Assembly: GCA_903900155.1 (NCBI GenBank)
Contig: CAIUMD010000011.1
Coordinates: forward strand, 31,277 to 95,276
Length of the DNA: 64,000 nt
Reading direction: 5' to 3'
From: an uncultured Caulobacterales bacterium
GTDB lineage: Bacteria > Pseudomonadota > Alphaproteobacteria > Caulobacterales > Caulobacteraceae
The first letter of the stretch is position 1. Each line of letters begins with the position of its first letter. A program made the translations under genes and the position numbers. The notes under the pieces are model-generated. The model had not been told where the DNA came from and did no database searches. It worked only from the letters and a program-made list of their open reading frames with translations. Positions 46,369 through 57,711 of this stretch are shown here, in pieces.

Positions 46369-47477
46369 ACCGCGCCCTCTTCCACCAGGAACGCCTTCAG
46401 CGCCGCCCGGTCCACGTCCTTGGCCACGAAGGCGTCGCCGATCCCGCGCACCAGCACGAAGGTCAGCTTGCCGCCCTCGGCCTTCTTGTCCTGGCCGCAG
46501 TGGGCGACCAGGGCGTCGGCGTTGAAGGGCTCGGGACGCACGTCGTCCATCGTCGTGGGCAGGCCGGCGGCCTTGATGGCCGCCACGGCGCGGACGGCGT
46601 CCTGGCTGGCGCACAGGCCCTGACGGACCGAGAAGCGGAACGCCTGGGCCATGCCGACGCCGACGGCTTCGCCGTGCTTCAAGGCGTCGCCAAAGCCCAT
46701 CTCGGCCTCGATGGCGTGGCCGAAGGTGTGGCCCAGGTTCAAGAGGGCGCGGCGGCCGGCTTCCTTCTCGTCCTCGGCGACGATCTCGGCCTTCATCTCC
46801 ACCGAGCGGCCGACGGCGCGGACCAGGGCGTCGACGTCGCGCTCCAGCACCTTGCCGACATTGGTCTCCAGCCACTCGAAGAAGGCGAAGTCGCCCAGCA
46901 GGCCGTACTTGATGATCTCGGCATAGCCGCAGGCCAGCTCGCGGGCGGGCAGGGTGGCCAGGACGTCCAGGTCGGCCAGCACCAGGCGCGGCTGGTGGAA
47001 GGCGCCGATCAGGTTCTTGCCGCGCGGGGTGTCGATGGCGGTCTTGCCGCCGACCGAGCTGTCGACCTGGGCCAGCAAGGTGGTCGGGACTTGCACGAAG
47101 TCGATGCCGCGCTTGTAGATCGCCGCCGCGAAGCCGGCCAGGTCGCCGACGACGCCGCCGCCGAAGGCCACGATCTGGTCGCCGCGCTCCAGGCCCAGGG
47201 CCAAGAGCTGGTCCGACAGGCTCTGCAAGCCCTCGAAGCTCTTGCTCTCCTCGCCGGGCGGGATGGTGATGACGTCGACCGCGATCCCGGTCTTTTCCAG
47301 CGACACGGCCAGGCGCTCGCCATGGTGCTCGCCGACATTGCTGTCGGTGACGACGGCCACGCGCTTGCGCTTGCCCAACACGGGAGCCACACGCTCGCCG
47401 GCCTTGTCGAGCAGGCCCGGACCGATGACCACGTCATAGGCGCGATCGCCCAGGCCCACGGGAACGGTGCGGATCAT
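46365..47477 (-). CDS. aroB: 3-dehydroquinate synthase
   Basis: AroB catalyses the second step of the shikimate pathway, cyclising DAHP to 3-dehydroquinate with NAD and a metal. The 370 residues contain [39 protein letters not shown] and the metal-binding HTFGHAIE and [12 protein letters not shown]. The start is ATG 47477, with GGAG upstream. It follows aroK by 13 bp on the same strand, so the two form an operon, as in most proteobacteria. Confidence 0.97.
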   Translation of the reverse strand: MIRTVPVGLGDRAYDVVIGPGLLDKAGERVAPVLGKRKRVAVVTDSNVGEHHGERLAVSLEKTGIAVDVITIPPGEESKSFEGLQSLSDQLLALGLERGDQIVAFGGGVVGDLAGFAAAIYKRGIDFVQVPTTLLAQVDSSVGGKTAIDTPRGKNLIGAFHQPRLVLADLDVLATLPARELACGYAEIIKYGLLGDFAFFEWLETNVGKVLERDVDALVRAVGRSVEMKAEIVAEDEKEAGRRALLNLGHTFGHAIEAEMGFGDALKHGEAVGVGMAQAFRFSVRQGLCASQDAVRAVAAIKAAGLPTTMDDVRPEPFNADALVAHCGQDKKAEGGKLTFVLVRGIGDAFVAKDVDRAALKAFLVEEGAV

Positions 47478-47490
47478 GGGCTTAAGCTCC

Positions 47491-48051
47491 TTACTCGGCA
47501 GGACGGGCGCGCAGGGCCGCCAGGATGGCCTCGACCGCCACCATATGCGGCGTGTCGCCGGTCTGGACGTGCACCTGGGCCTCGGCATAGGCGGGGTCGC
47601 GGGTCTTCGCCAGCTGGGTCAGCACCTGGACGGGGTCCTTGCCGCGCACCAGCGGCCGGTTGTCCTTGCGCGAGACGCGGCGGGCCAGAAGCTCGATATC
47701 GGCCTTCAGCCAGACCGAGACGGCCTTTTCGTTGATCAGGGCCCGGGTCTCGGGATTGACGAAGGCCCCGCCGCCGGTGGCCAGCACATGCGGGGGCTCG
47801 TCCAGCAGGCGGCCGATCACCCGGCGCTCGCCGTCGCGGAAGGCCGACTCGCCCAGTTCGGCGAAGATCTCGGAGATCGACCGGCCGGCGGCGGCCTCGA
47901 CCTCGTTGTCGGCGTCGCGGAACGGCAGGTCCAGCACCCCGGCCAGGCGGCGGCCGACGCTGGATTTCCCCACGCCCATCAGCCCCACCAGGACGATGGT
48001 CTTCCCACGCAGCGCGGCCAGATCTTCAGAGGTGAGGGCGTGTTCGGTCAT
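47491..48051 (-). CDS. aroK: Shikimate kinase
   Basis: Shikimate kinase phosphorylates shikimate with ATP. The 186-residue protein has the P-loop [17 protein letters not shown], the shikimate-binding [11 protein letters not shown], the ATGGGAF motif and the lid arginine region ([11 protein letters not shown]). It is the first gene of the aroK-aroB operon. It diverges from the Ala-rich periplasmic protein, sharing a 60-bp promoter gap. Confidence 0.96.
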   Translation of the reverse strand: MTEHALTSEDLAALRGKTIVLVGLMGVGKSSVGRRLAGVLDLPFRDADNEVEAAAGRSISEIFAELGESAFRDGERRVIGRLLDEPPHVLATGGGAFVNPETRALINEKAVSVWLKADIELLARRVSRKDNRPLVRGKDPVQVLTQLAKTRDPAYAEAQVHVQTGDTPHMVAVEAILAALRARPAE

Positions 48052-48111
48052 GATGCGGTCGCGGGTTTACACGAGGCTTGGCCAAACCGCCAAGTTTGCG
48101 AGAACTCCGTC

Positions 48112-49602
48112 ATGCGTCATAACCGGTCCATGGTCCTTATCATGCGTTTCGCGCTGTTGCTCGCCGCCAGCTTTGCCGGCCCCGTCGCCGCCCCCGTTGC
48201 CGCCCAAGAAGAGGTCAAGGTCACCAGCCTGGCCGCGCCCGACTACTTCTCGGGGCCCGCCGCCGACACGGGCCTGCCGGGCGACCTGTGGAAGGACGCC
48301 GCCCCCGACATCATGCGCGACGTGATTCCCAAGCTCGGCGGGACCAAGCCGCTGTCGCCGGCCTTCGCCAATCTCGCCAAGCGCCTGCTGTCGACCGGCG
48401 CCAACGGCCCGGCGGGCGTGGGCGACAATGTCGAGATGGGCGCCCAGCGCGCGCTCGCCCTGATCGCCCTGGGCGAGGCCAAGGGCGCCAACACCATCCT
48501 GGACCGGGCCACCGGCGCGCCGGGCAGCGCGGCGCTGTCGATGGCCACGGCCGAGGCGGCCCTGATCGCCGGCGACGACGACAAGGCCTGCCGCACCCAG
48601 GACGCCCTGACCGTCGATCGCGGCGGCGCCTATTGGCTGCGCCTGCGGGCCTTCTGCCAGCTGAAGGCCGGCCAGAACGATCCCGCCCAGCTGACCTTCC
48701 AGCTGGCCCAGAACGCCACGCCCAAAAAACAGGAGGGGGACGCCGACTACGCCCGCCTGATGGGCGCGGCGCTGAGCGGCGCGGCGCCCGGCGCGGCCAA
48801 CCTCAAGAACGGCGTGAACTACGCCCTGTCGCGCCGCCTGAACCTGGACATCCAGTCGGCCGCCGCCGTCGCCTCGGCCTCGCCGGCGCTGAAGCCCCTG
48901 ATCAAGGCCAGCGGCGACATCGCGGGCGTCTCGTCCGGCGCCGACCTGACCGCGCAAGAGGCCTCGGACCTGGCCTTCCTGCGCCAGGCCAAGACCCTGC
49001 CGGCCTTCGTCGACGCCGCCCGCGCCGCCTCGGCCTCGATCGCCGCCCTGGCGGCGGCGGGAGGCCCGCTGCAGGATCCGGTGCTGATGGCCCGCGCGGC
49101 CCTGGCGGCGGGCGATGTCGCCAGCGCCCAGGCCATTCGCGGCCGCCTGACCGGCGACACCATCCCCGGCGCGACGGCCGCCGACCTCGCCATCCTCGAC
49201 GCCCTGATCGCCGCCGCTTCGGGCAAGGTCGACAACCAGGTGCTCGGCAACCTGATCTCGCGCGGCGTCTCGGGCGGCGCCAAGGCCCAGGCCGCCGCCG
49301 CGCTGCTGTCCAGCCTGGGCGGCAGCCTGGACCCCGAGGCCCGCGCCCAGTTCGCCGGCTTTGACCTCGCCAAGCCCGTCGCCTCGCCGGCGCGGATGCA
49401 GGTGCTGGAGGACGCCGGCGCGGCCAAGCGCAAGGGCGAGGCGGGCCTTGTCGCCCTGTCGATCGCCGTCGACAGCGGCGCGACGGGCCCGATCCCCGCC
49501 GACCGCGCCCGCATCGCCCGCGCCCTGAACCATGCCGGCCTGTCCGCCGACGCCCGCGCCATCGTCGTCGAGGGCCTGCTGGGCCTGGCCTTCGTGAAAT
49601 GA
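48112..49602 (+). CDS. Periplasmic Ala-rich helical repeat protein, unknown function
   Basis: A 496-residue protein with a signal peptide (MRFALLLAASFAGPVAAPVA) after ten extra residues if ATG 48112 is used; ATG 48142 would start directly at the signal. GAGAA before 48112 favours the longer form. The mature part is Ala-rich and helical, with repeating helix pairs (for example DPVLMARAALAAGDVASAQA) resembling tetratricopeptide-like solenoids. It overlaps xerD by four bases (ATGA), so the two are coupled. Function is unknown; a scaffold in the periplasm is a reasonable guess. Confidence 0.8.
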   Translation: MRHNRSMVLIMRFALLLAASFAGPVAAPVAAQEEVKVTSLAAPDYFSGPAADTGLPGDLWKDAAPDIMRDVIPKLGGTKPLSPAFANLAKRLLSTGANGPAGVGDNVEMGAQRALALIALGEAKGANTILDRATGAPGSAALSMATAEAALIAGDDDKACRTQDALTVDRGGAYWLRLRAFCQLKAGQNDPAQLTFQLAQNATPKKQEGDADYARLMGAALSGAAPGAANLKNGVNYALSRRLNLDIQSAAAVASASPALKPLIKASGDIAGVSSGADLTAQEASDLAFLRQAKTLPAFVDAARAASASIAALAAAGGPLQDPVLMARAALAAGDVASAQAIRGRLTGDTIPGATAADLAILDALIAAASGKVDNQVLGNLISRGVSGGAKAQAAAALLSSLGGSLDPEARAQFAGFDLAKPVASPARMQVLEDAGAAKRKGEAGLVALSIAVDSGATGPIPADRARIARALNHAGLSADARAIVVEGLLGLAFVK

Positions 49603-50516
49603 GCACCAAAGGCGCGGGCTGGGTCGACGCGTTCCTGGAGATGATGGCCGTCGAGCGCGCGGCCGCCCGCAACACCCTGACCGCCTATGGCAAGGACCTG
49701 GACGACGCCCGGACCTTCCTGGCCGGCTCGGGCATGGATCTGGACGACGCCGACGCCGAGACGGTCGAGGCCTATTTCCAGGATCTCGCCGCGCGGGGCC
49801 TGTCGCCGGCCACCGCCGCTCGCCGCCGCTCGGCCGTGCGCCAGTTCTACCGCTTCGTGCTGGGCGAGACCTGGCGCACCGACGACCCCTCGCGCCGTGT
49901 CGCCGCCCCCAAGGCGGGCCGCCCGCTGCCCAAGGTGCTGGAGCGCGAGGAGATCGAGCGCCTGCTGGCCGCCGCCACCCAGAAGGACGGCGCGCAAGGC
50001 CTGCGCCTGACCTGCATCATCGAGCTGATCTACGCTTCGGGCCTGCGGATCTCCGAACTTCTGGCCCTGCCGCTGTCGGCCCTGGCGCGCGATCCGGCCT
50101 ATCTGATCGTCAAGGGCAAGGGCGGCAAGGAGCGGCTGGCGCCCCTGAACGACGCCGCCCGTACGGCGGTGAAGGCCTATCTCACCGCGCGTCCGTCATT
50201 CCTGCCGAAGGGGGCGAAAGAGAGCGCCTGGCTGTTCCCCTCGCGCGGCTCGACCGGCCGCCTGACCGCCCGCCGTGTGGGCCAACTGCTGGAGGACGCC
50301 GCGATCGCCGCCGGCGTCGACCGCGAGAAGGTCAGCCCCCACGTCCTGCGACACGCCTTCGCCACCCACCTCCTGGAAGGCGGCGCCGACTTAAGGGTCA
50401 TCCAGACCTTGCTTGGTCACGCTGACATTGCGACCACCCAGATCTACACCCACGTGGCCGGCGAGCACCTCGCGCACGTCGTCCAGACCAAGCACCCTTT
50501 GGGGCGGAAGAAGTAG
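49599..50516 (+). CDS. xerD: Tyrosine recombinase XerD
   Basis: XerD, with XerC, resolves chromosome dimers at dif with the help of FtsK. The 305 residues have the N-terminal SAM-like domain and the catalytic set: Arg in ASGLRISELLAL, Lys in VKGKGGKERLAPL, His-x-x-Arg in HVLRHAFATHLLE, His in LLGHADIATTQ and the nucleophile Tyr in IYTHV. The gene starts inside the stop codon of the Ala-rich protein gene. Position and length identify it as the housekeeping XerD rather than a phage integrase. Confidence 0.94.
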   Translation: MSTKGAGWVDAFLEMMAVERAAARNTLTAYGKDLDDARTFLAGSGMDLDDADAETVEAYFQDLAARGLSPATAARRRSAVRQFYRFVLGETWRTDDPSRRVAAPKAGRPLPKVLEREEIERLLAAATQKDGAQGLRLTCIIELIYASGLRISELLALPLSALARDPAYLIVKGKGGKERLAPLNDAARTAVKAYLTARPSFLPKGAKESAWLFPSRGSTGRLTARRVGQLLEDAAIAAGVDREKVSPHVLRHAFATHLLEGGADLRVIQTLLGHADIATTQIYTHVAGEHLAHVVQTKHPLGRKK

Positions 50517-50520
50517 AGCC

Positions 50521-50742
50521 ATGTCCGAAGAAACCCGCGACTCCAACGGAACCCTGCTGGCCGACGGCGACACCGTCACCCTGATCAAGGACCTGAAGGT
50601 CAAGGGCTCGGGCGGCGTGACCCTCAAGCGGGGCACGGTCGTGAAGAAGATCCGCCTGACCGGCGACCCCGACGAGATCGAGGCCAATGTCGACAAGGTG
50701 AAGGGCCTGGTCCTGCGGACGGAGTTCGTGAAGAAGGCATAA
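50521..50742 (+). CDS. PhnA/YjdM-type small protein
   Basis: A 73-residue protein matching the C-terminal domain of the so-called alkylphosphonate utilisation protein PhnA/YjdM: DSNGTLLADGDTVTLIKDLK, VKGSGGVTLKRGTVVKKI and NVDKVKGLVLRTEFVKK. The zinc-ribbon half of the larger version is missing, as in many species. The true function is unclear. It lies 4 bp after xerD and is likely in its operon. Confidence 0.85.
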   Translation: MSEETRDSNGTLLADGDTVTLIKDLKVKGSGGVTLKRGTVVKKIRLTGDPDEIEANVDKVKGLVLRTEFVKKA

Positions 50743-50797
50743 GCTTAACCGGTCGTGGTTACTCGACACAGGCCAGAAGGCCGGTGGGGCAGAAGCC

Positions 50798-51055
50798 ATG
50801 ATGACGGCGGCGGTGCAGGCGGGACCGATGGTCCTGGCGGCCTATGGCAAGGCGATGGGCGTGACGCCCGCGACTTCGAAGGACGAGCCGGCGGCGGCCA
50901 AGACCCCCGAGGCCGAGGCGCTGGATCGCCTGAAGGCCAGCCAGCGCAATGACCGCCGCAACGCCATCGGCGACGCCAAGGGCCGGGCCCGCGAGAAGCT
51001 GCAGAAGCTTCTGGAAAAGCTGAAGCTGCTCACGAAGATGAAGCTGGAAGCCTGA
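50798..51055 (+). CDS. Small Lys-rich protein of unknown function
   Basis: An 85-residue protein. The first half is Ala and Pro rich; the second is a Lys/Leu-rich helix (REKLQKLLEKLKLLTKMKLE) likely to be amphipathic or a coiled coil. A weak GAAG site precedes two adjacent ATGs (50798 and 50801). No family is recognised. It lies 55 bp after the PhnA-like gene and before a repeat element. Confidence 0.6.
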   Translation: MMTAAVQAGPMVLAAYGKAMGVTPATSKDEPAAAKTPEAEALDRLKASQRNDRRNAIGDAKGRAREKLQKLLEKLKLLTKMKLEA

Positions 51056-51088
51056 GGGCTGAATGACTTCAGGCTGAGGCGCCGAAAA

Positions 51089-51175
51089 CCCCGTCCTTCG
51101 ACAAGCTCAGGATGAGGTTTTCTACTGATGCGGCCTCAAAAATAGTCCTCACCCTGAGCCTGTCGAAGGGCGAGG
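51089..51175. repeat. CCCGTCCTTCGAC hairpin repeat, copy 3
   Basis: Arms GTCCTTCGACAAGCTCAGGA and its counterpart near 51151-51172 carry several compensatory-looking and single changes. It separates the xerD group from a convergent small membrane gene. Confidence 0.85.
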
Positions 51176-51193
51176 GCGGACCCCGGGGGGGCT

Positions 51194-51412
51194 CTAGGCT
51201 TCCGGTCCTGCACGTGCGCCCTTGATCGCCTTCACCGCGATCGCCGCCAGGGCCAGGAGGCCGGCGGGCACGATGGCCAGCAGCCACACCACGACGATCA
51301 GCAGCAGTTGCAGGGCCGTGACGACGACCACCAGCGCCCGGTTTTCCGGCTTCCAACTGTTCGAGCTGAAGGAACGCCACGGCACGGACAGATCTCGCGG
51401 AGCTAGCGGCAT
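51194..51412 (-). CDS. Small membrane protein with start codon inside a hairpin
   Basis: A 72-residue protein with a single long hydrophobic stretch (LVVVVTALQLLLIVVVWLLA) and probably a second part of the membrane helix up to about residue 60. The tail is short and basic. No family is known. The ATG lies inside the right arm of an 11-bp perfect hairpin (51408-51437), and there is no normal ribosome site, so translation may be conditional. It may also be a chance frame. Confidence 0.55.
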   Translation of the reverse strand: MPLAPRDLSVPWRSFSSNSWKPENRALVVVVTALQLLLIVVVWLLAIVPAGLLALAAIAVKAIKGARAGPEA

Positions 51413-51437
51413 GTCGCCGGATCGGCGGCGACATGCC
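51408..51437 (-). promoter_or_regulatory. Hairpin that covers the start codon of the small membrane gene
   Basis: On the minus strand GGCATGTCGCC pairs perfectly with GGCGACATGCC, separated by eight bases. The second arm contains the ATG at 51412-51410. This could hide the start, but an operator in DNA is an equal option. Confidence 0.45.
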
Positions 51438-51714
51438 GCCCGCCTCGCAAGACGGGATAGAGCTGGAGCGAGGGCGCCGTACTGGTTGCGACGCCCCCGT
51501 CCCTATGCGCCCCACCGCGCGAGCCCTTCGAAGACCGTTGCTCACCGGCCTTTCGACACAGTCTAGTTGCCGACAGAAGGCGGCCGGAGCAATGTCGGGG
51601 GTGTCGCAAGATGTGATGACGTCGTGTGACGAGAGTTACAGAACGCCTTTTGCTACAAGGGTTTCTGTCTCTGGGGTCTATCTCCGGGCTTGTCCGAAGG
51701 ACGAGGAAAGCCGA
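51438..51714. other. Upstream region of the NarL-type regulator, nothing recognised
   Basis: No gene is supported between the start-codon hairpin at 51408-51437 and the regulator gene. The last 100 bases are richer in AT and should contain the promoter; no boxes can be fixed. Confidence 0.4.
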
Positions 51715-52396
51715 ATGAACATGGAAGCCGCGTCGTCGACGCCGCTGAAGGTCGCCCTGGTCGAGGATGACGCCGCGTTCCAGCAGGCGTTCCGCAACGC
51801 CTTGGCCGCCGCTCCGGACCTCGCCATGGTCGGCGTCGCCGCGACGGTCGCCGAGGCGCGCGCCATGCTGGGCGAGGCGCCCTGCGACGTGCTGGTCGTG
51901 GACCTGGGCCTGCCCGACGGCTCGGGCGTCGACATCATCGGCGAGGCCCACATACGTTGGCCCGGCTGCGCGATCATGGTCGCCACCACCTTCGCCGACG
52001 AGCGCCATGTCATCGCCTCGATCGAGGCCGGGGCCAGCGGCTACCTGCTCAAGGACAGCCCGCTGCCGACCATCGCCGAGGACATCCGTGTCCTGCACGC
52101 CGGCGGCAGCCCGATCAGCCCGCGCATCGCCCGCCAGGTGCTGATGCGTTTCCGCCCGGACGAGAAGCCCGCCGAGGAGGGCGCGGTCGACGCCGAGGCG
52201 GCCGAGAAGTCGGGCATTCCCAGCCTGTCCGAGCGCGAGAAGGAAACGCTGCAGCTGATCACCCGCGGCTTTTCGTTCGAGGAGATCGCCGAGTTGATGG
52301 GCGTGTCGCGCAATACGGTGCTGACCTTCGTGCGCCGGATCTACGCCAAGCTGGAAGTGCGCTCCAAGACCGAGGCGGTGTTCGAGGCCCGCGCCT

Positions 52397-52410
<14 letters not shown>
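51715..52410 (+). CDS. NarL/FixJ-type response regulator
   Basis: A 231-residue response regulator. The receiver has VALVEDDAAFQ, the acceptor aspartate in VLVVDLGLPDGSG and Lys in YLLKDSP. The C-terminal LuxR helix-turn-helix reads SLSEREKETLQLITRGFSFE then MGVSRNTVLTFVRRIYAKL. ATG 51715 has GAGGAA upstream. It overlaps the DISM kinase gene by 14 bp, forming a two-component pair. Confidence 0.93.
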
Positions 52411-55509
<3,099 letters not shown>

Positions 55510-55519
55510 CGCAACACTA

Positions 55520-55547
55520 GATGCTCCCCCCGATGCGGGGGAGCATC
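55520..55547. terminator. Perfect 11-bp hairpin after the aldo/keto reductase gene
   Basis: GATGCTCCCCC and GGGGGAGCATC form an exact stem around a 6-base loop, then CTTTC. The short T run makes it a plausible terminator. The hairpin is a repeat theme that also appears at 3379. Confidence 0.65.
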
Positions 55548-55575
55548 CTTTCGGGCCGCGACGCATTTCCCGGTC

Positions 55576-55950
55576 ATGCTCGAACTGATCCTAGACCTCT
55601 GCAACATCCTGGGCGGCTTCCTGCTGGCGATCGGCCTGCTGACGCTGCTGCCCCGCGCCGGCGACGACTTGGGGCGCTTTGCCGAGCGCTTGGCGCCCTT
55701 CCGCTGGATCGTCGGCGTCGCGGCGCTGGTCTGCGGCGGCTACTTCCTGATCGTCCACCTGACCAGCGGGCCCAAGGTCTTCCACTTCGAGGTGGTGGCG
55801 ATCGCGGTCGGGGTGCTGCTGCTGTGGGATCGCTTGAGAACCGGGCGCAGCCTGCCGGCCAGCGGGTCCAGCGGGCCGGGCCTGGTGCTGGCCGTGTTCG
55901 GCGTCATCGCCATGATCGTCGGCCTGCAGGGGCTGTTCACGCCAGACTGA
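55576..55950 (+). CDS. Small membrane protein with four predicted membrane segments
   Basis: A 124-residue protein with hydrophobic segments at about 8-25, 42-62, 72-87 and 102-120 (for example GPGLVLAVFGVIAMIVGLQG). GC-rich third positions agree with coding. The ribosome site is weak. No family is recognised, and no operon partner is evident. Confidence 0.7.
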   Translation: MLELILDLCNILGGFLLAIGLLTLLPRAGDDLGRFAERLAPFRWIVGVAALVCGGYFLIVHLTSGPKVFHFEVVAIAVGVLLLWDRLRTGRSLPASGSSGPGLVLAVFGVIAMIVGLQGLFTPD

Positions 55951-56188
55951 CGATTCGCGCCCCGGAAAACTAAAACGGTCAGTACCAGTTTTGCGACATC
56001 CCGTCGCGATGGCGAATGATGTTCATATAGTGGCGTTATCATTCAAGTATTTGATTTATAAAGAATAGTTGTGGCGCGGGGCGTGCGAATAGGTCAAGCT
56101 GTCCGCCCGGCATGCGACATATTGGGCTTTGTCCTCAGCCGTCGATCCGTCCCATGCTCGCCTTGCAGTTGCCGAGTGGGGGCGGGAC

Positions 56189-56827
56189 ATGAAGAGAGTA
56201 TTGGTCGTCGAGAGCCAGCCGCTGATGCGCGCGGCGATCGTCCGTCTGCTGGAGACCGCCTGGCCCAAGGCCAGCATCGTCGAGGCCGGCAGCCTGGCCG
56301 GGGTCGAGGCGGCCTGCCGGTCGGGTCATGTCGGCCTGGTGATCCTGGAGCCGGCCCTGCCGGACGCCACGGGCCTGGGCGCCCTGGTCGCCATCCAGCG
56401 CCGCCTGCCGGACGCGCCCGTGGTGGTCTATACCGCCCGCCGCGACGACCAGGTGATCACCTCCAGCAACGCCTTGGGCGCGGCCGGTTATGTCCACAAG
56501 TCCGCCCAGATCGATGAGCTGCTCGCGGTGCTGCGCGCCGCCGCCGCCGGGGCGCGGTCATTCCCGTCGCTGAACGGCGCCGTCACCGCCGACCAGGAGA
56601 TCGCCGCCATGCGCAAGCGTCTCTCCTCGCTGACCGCCACCCAGATGAAGGTGCTGATGAGCGTCGCCGACGGCCGGCTGAACAAGCAGGTGGCCGCCGA
56701 CTTCAACGTCTCGGAAGCCGCCATCAAGGCCCATCTGACGGGCATCTTCCGCAAGCTGGGCGTCCACAACCGCACCCAGGCCATGCTGGCCCTGCAGCCC
56801 GTGCTGGGCGCCGCCCTGGCCGCCTAG
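56189..56827 (+). CDS. LuxR-type regulator with degenerate receiver domain
   Basis: A 212-residue protein arranged like a NarL-type response regulator. In the receiver, the acceptor aspartate is replaced by Glu54 (LVILEPALPDATG) and the acidic pair is reduced to one residue (VLVVESQPLM), while the threonine (VVYTARR) and lysine (YVHKSAQ) positions remain. It probably works without phosphorylation or as if always active. The C-terminal helix-turn-helix reads VAADFNVSEAAIKAHLTGI. ATG 56189 follows GGGCGGG; an AT-rich promoter lies upstream. No kinase is adjacent. Confidence 0.9.
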   Translation: MKRVLVVESQPLMRAAIVRLLETAWPKASIVEAGSLAGVEAACRSGHVGLVILEPALPDATGLGALVAIQRRLPDAPVVVYTARRDDQVITSSNALGAAGYVHKSAQIDELLAVLRAAAAGARSFPSLNGAVTADQEIAAMRKRLSSLTATQMKVLMSVADGRLNKQVAADFNVSEAAIKAHLTGIFRKLGVHNRTQAMLALQPVLGAALAA

Positions 56828-56863
56828 AGCATTTTCCGATCCGAATGGATCGGTGAAATGCTC
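56827..56863. repeat. GAGCATTTTCC palindromic repeat, copy 2
   Basis: Near-identical to 13431-13467. The regulator's stop codon (TAG, 56825-56827) touches its left end. Confidence 0.78.
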
Positions 56864-56876
56864 CAGGTCTTTGATT

Positions 56877-56928
56877 GAGGGCCCTTTTTATCCGACTGAT
56901 CGTTTCGATCAGATCGGAAAGGGCTCTA
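56877..56928. repeat. Imperfect palindrome carrying the TetR gene stop codon
   Basis: Arms GAGGGCCCTTTTTATCCGAC and the region up to GGGCTCTAG form a long imperfect hairpin centred on TGATCG-TTT-CGATCA. The TetR stop (56926-56928) lies in the right edge. With the previous repeat it fills the whole gap between the two genes. Confidence 0.65.
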
Positions 56929-57552
56929 GAGGGCCAGGCCGTCCCGGCCGAAGCGGGCCTTCAGGGTCATGACCGCTTCCCGCACGATCCCGACCGGGTC
57001 CGGCGGCGCGGGCGCATCGTCGCCGCGCATGATGGCCAGGACCAGGGTCTCGTGCTCCAGCATGCCCAGGAGTTGACGGGCCGCCGTCTCGGCCGCGCCG
57101 GCCGCGAACTTGCCTTCCGTCGCCAGGCGCTCGAACAGGGCGACCGCCGCCTGGTGGGCCTTCAGTCGCGTATGGGCGTCGAAGGTCGCCAGCACGTCGG
57201 GGAAGCGCGGTCCCTCCACCGCCAAGATCCGGAACACCGCCCGCAGGTCGGGATCGGTCAGCGGCGCCATCAGCGCCGTGGCCAGGGTCTGGATCGGATC
57301 GCCGTCGGGCGTGTGCAGCGCCGTGTCCAGCCGCGTGTCGATCCCTTGCGCGACCTTCTCGACGATCGCGCGGAACAGGTCGTTCTTGCTGGGGAAATAG
57401 GCGTACAGGGTCGCCGTCGAAACGCCGGCCGCGGTCGCGATGGCGCCCATCTTGGCCTGATCCAGGCCCTCGGCGAGGACGATGCGGCGCGCCGCGTCGA
57501 TGATCGCCTGTAGCTTTTTACGCCCTGCCAGCCCCCTAGGCTGTCTGAGCAT
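56926..57552 (-). CDS. TetR family transcriptional regulator
   Basis: A 208-residue TetR protein with the N-terminal helix-turn-helix (MGAIATAAGVSTATLYAYFP then SKNDLFRAIV) and a helical ligand domain. ATG 57552 has GGAGG seven bases upstream; the longer frame to 57603 has no site. It is divergent from the mechanosensitive channel gene. The target is unknown; the mscS-type gene and its own promoter are candidates. Confidence 0.9.
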   Translation of the reverse strand: MLRQPRGLAGRKKLQAIIDAARRIVLAEGLDQAKMGAIATAAGVSTATLYAYFPSKNDLFRAIVEKVAQGIDTRLDTALHTPDGDPIQTLATALMAPLTDPDLRAVFRILAVEGPRFPDVLATFDAHTRLKAHQAAVALFERLATEGKFAAGAAETAARQLLGMLEHETLVLAIMRGDDAPAPPDPVGIVREAVMTLKARFGRDGLAL

Positions 57553-57569
57553 GCAATATCCTCCGAAAC

Positions 57570-57595
57570 ACTCGCTAGATGATTGAGCAGTGAGT
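57570..57595. promoter_or_regulatory. Weak dyad upstream of the TetR gene
   Basis: ACTCGCT and AGTGAGT are inverted copies with one mismatch, 12 bases apart, 18 bp before the TetR start. Such a dyad could bind the regulator, but the match is modest. Confidence 0.3.
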
Positions 57596-57711
57596 CGTCG
57601 CAAACGCTATGGGCGCGACCATGAACCACGAAATCGGATCGGTGAAGTGTCGGGTAAGCCACATAGGGGCGCACTTGATCCTTTGCGTGTCATCCGAACA
57701 AACTGCGCCTC

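Noticed and set aside
49599..50516. A phage or island integrase
   Set aside because: Length, motifs and the place in a housekeeping gene group fit XerD, and no attachment site or cargo is seen.
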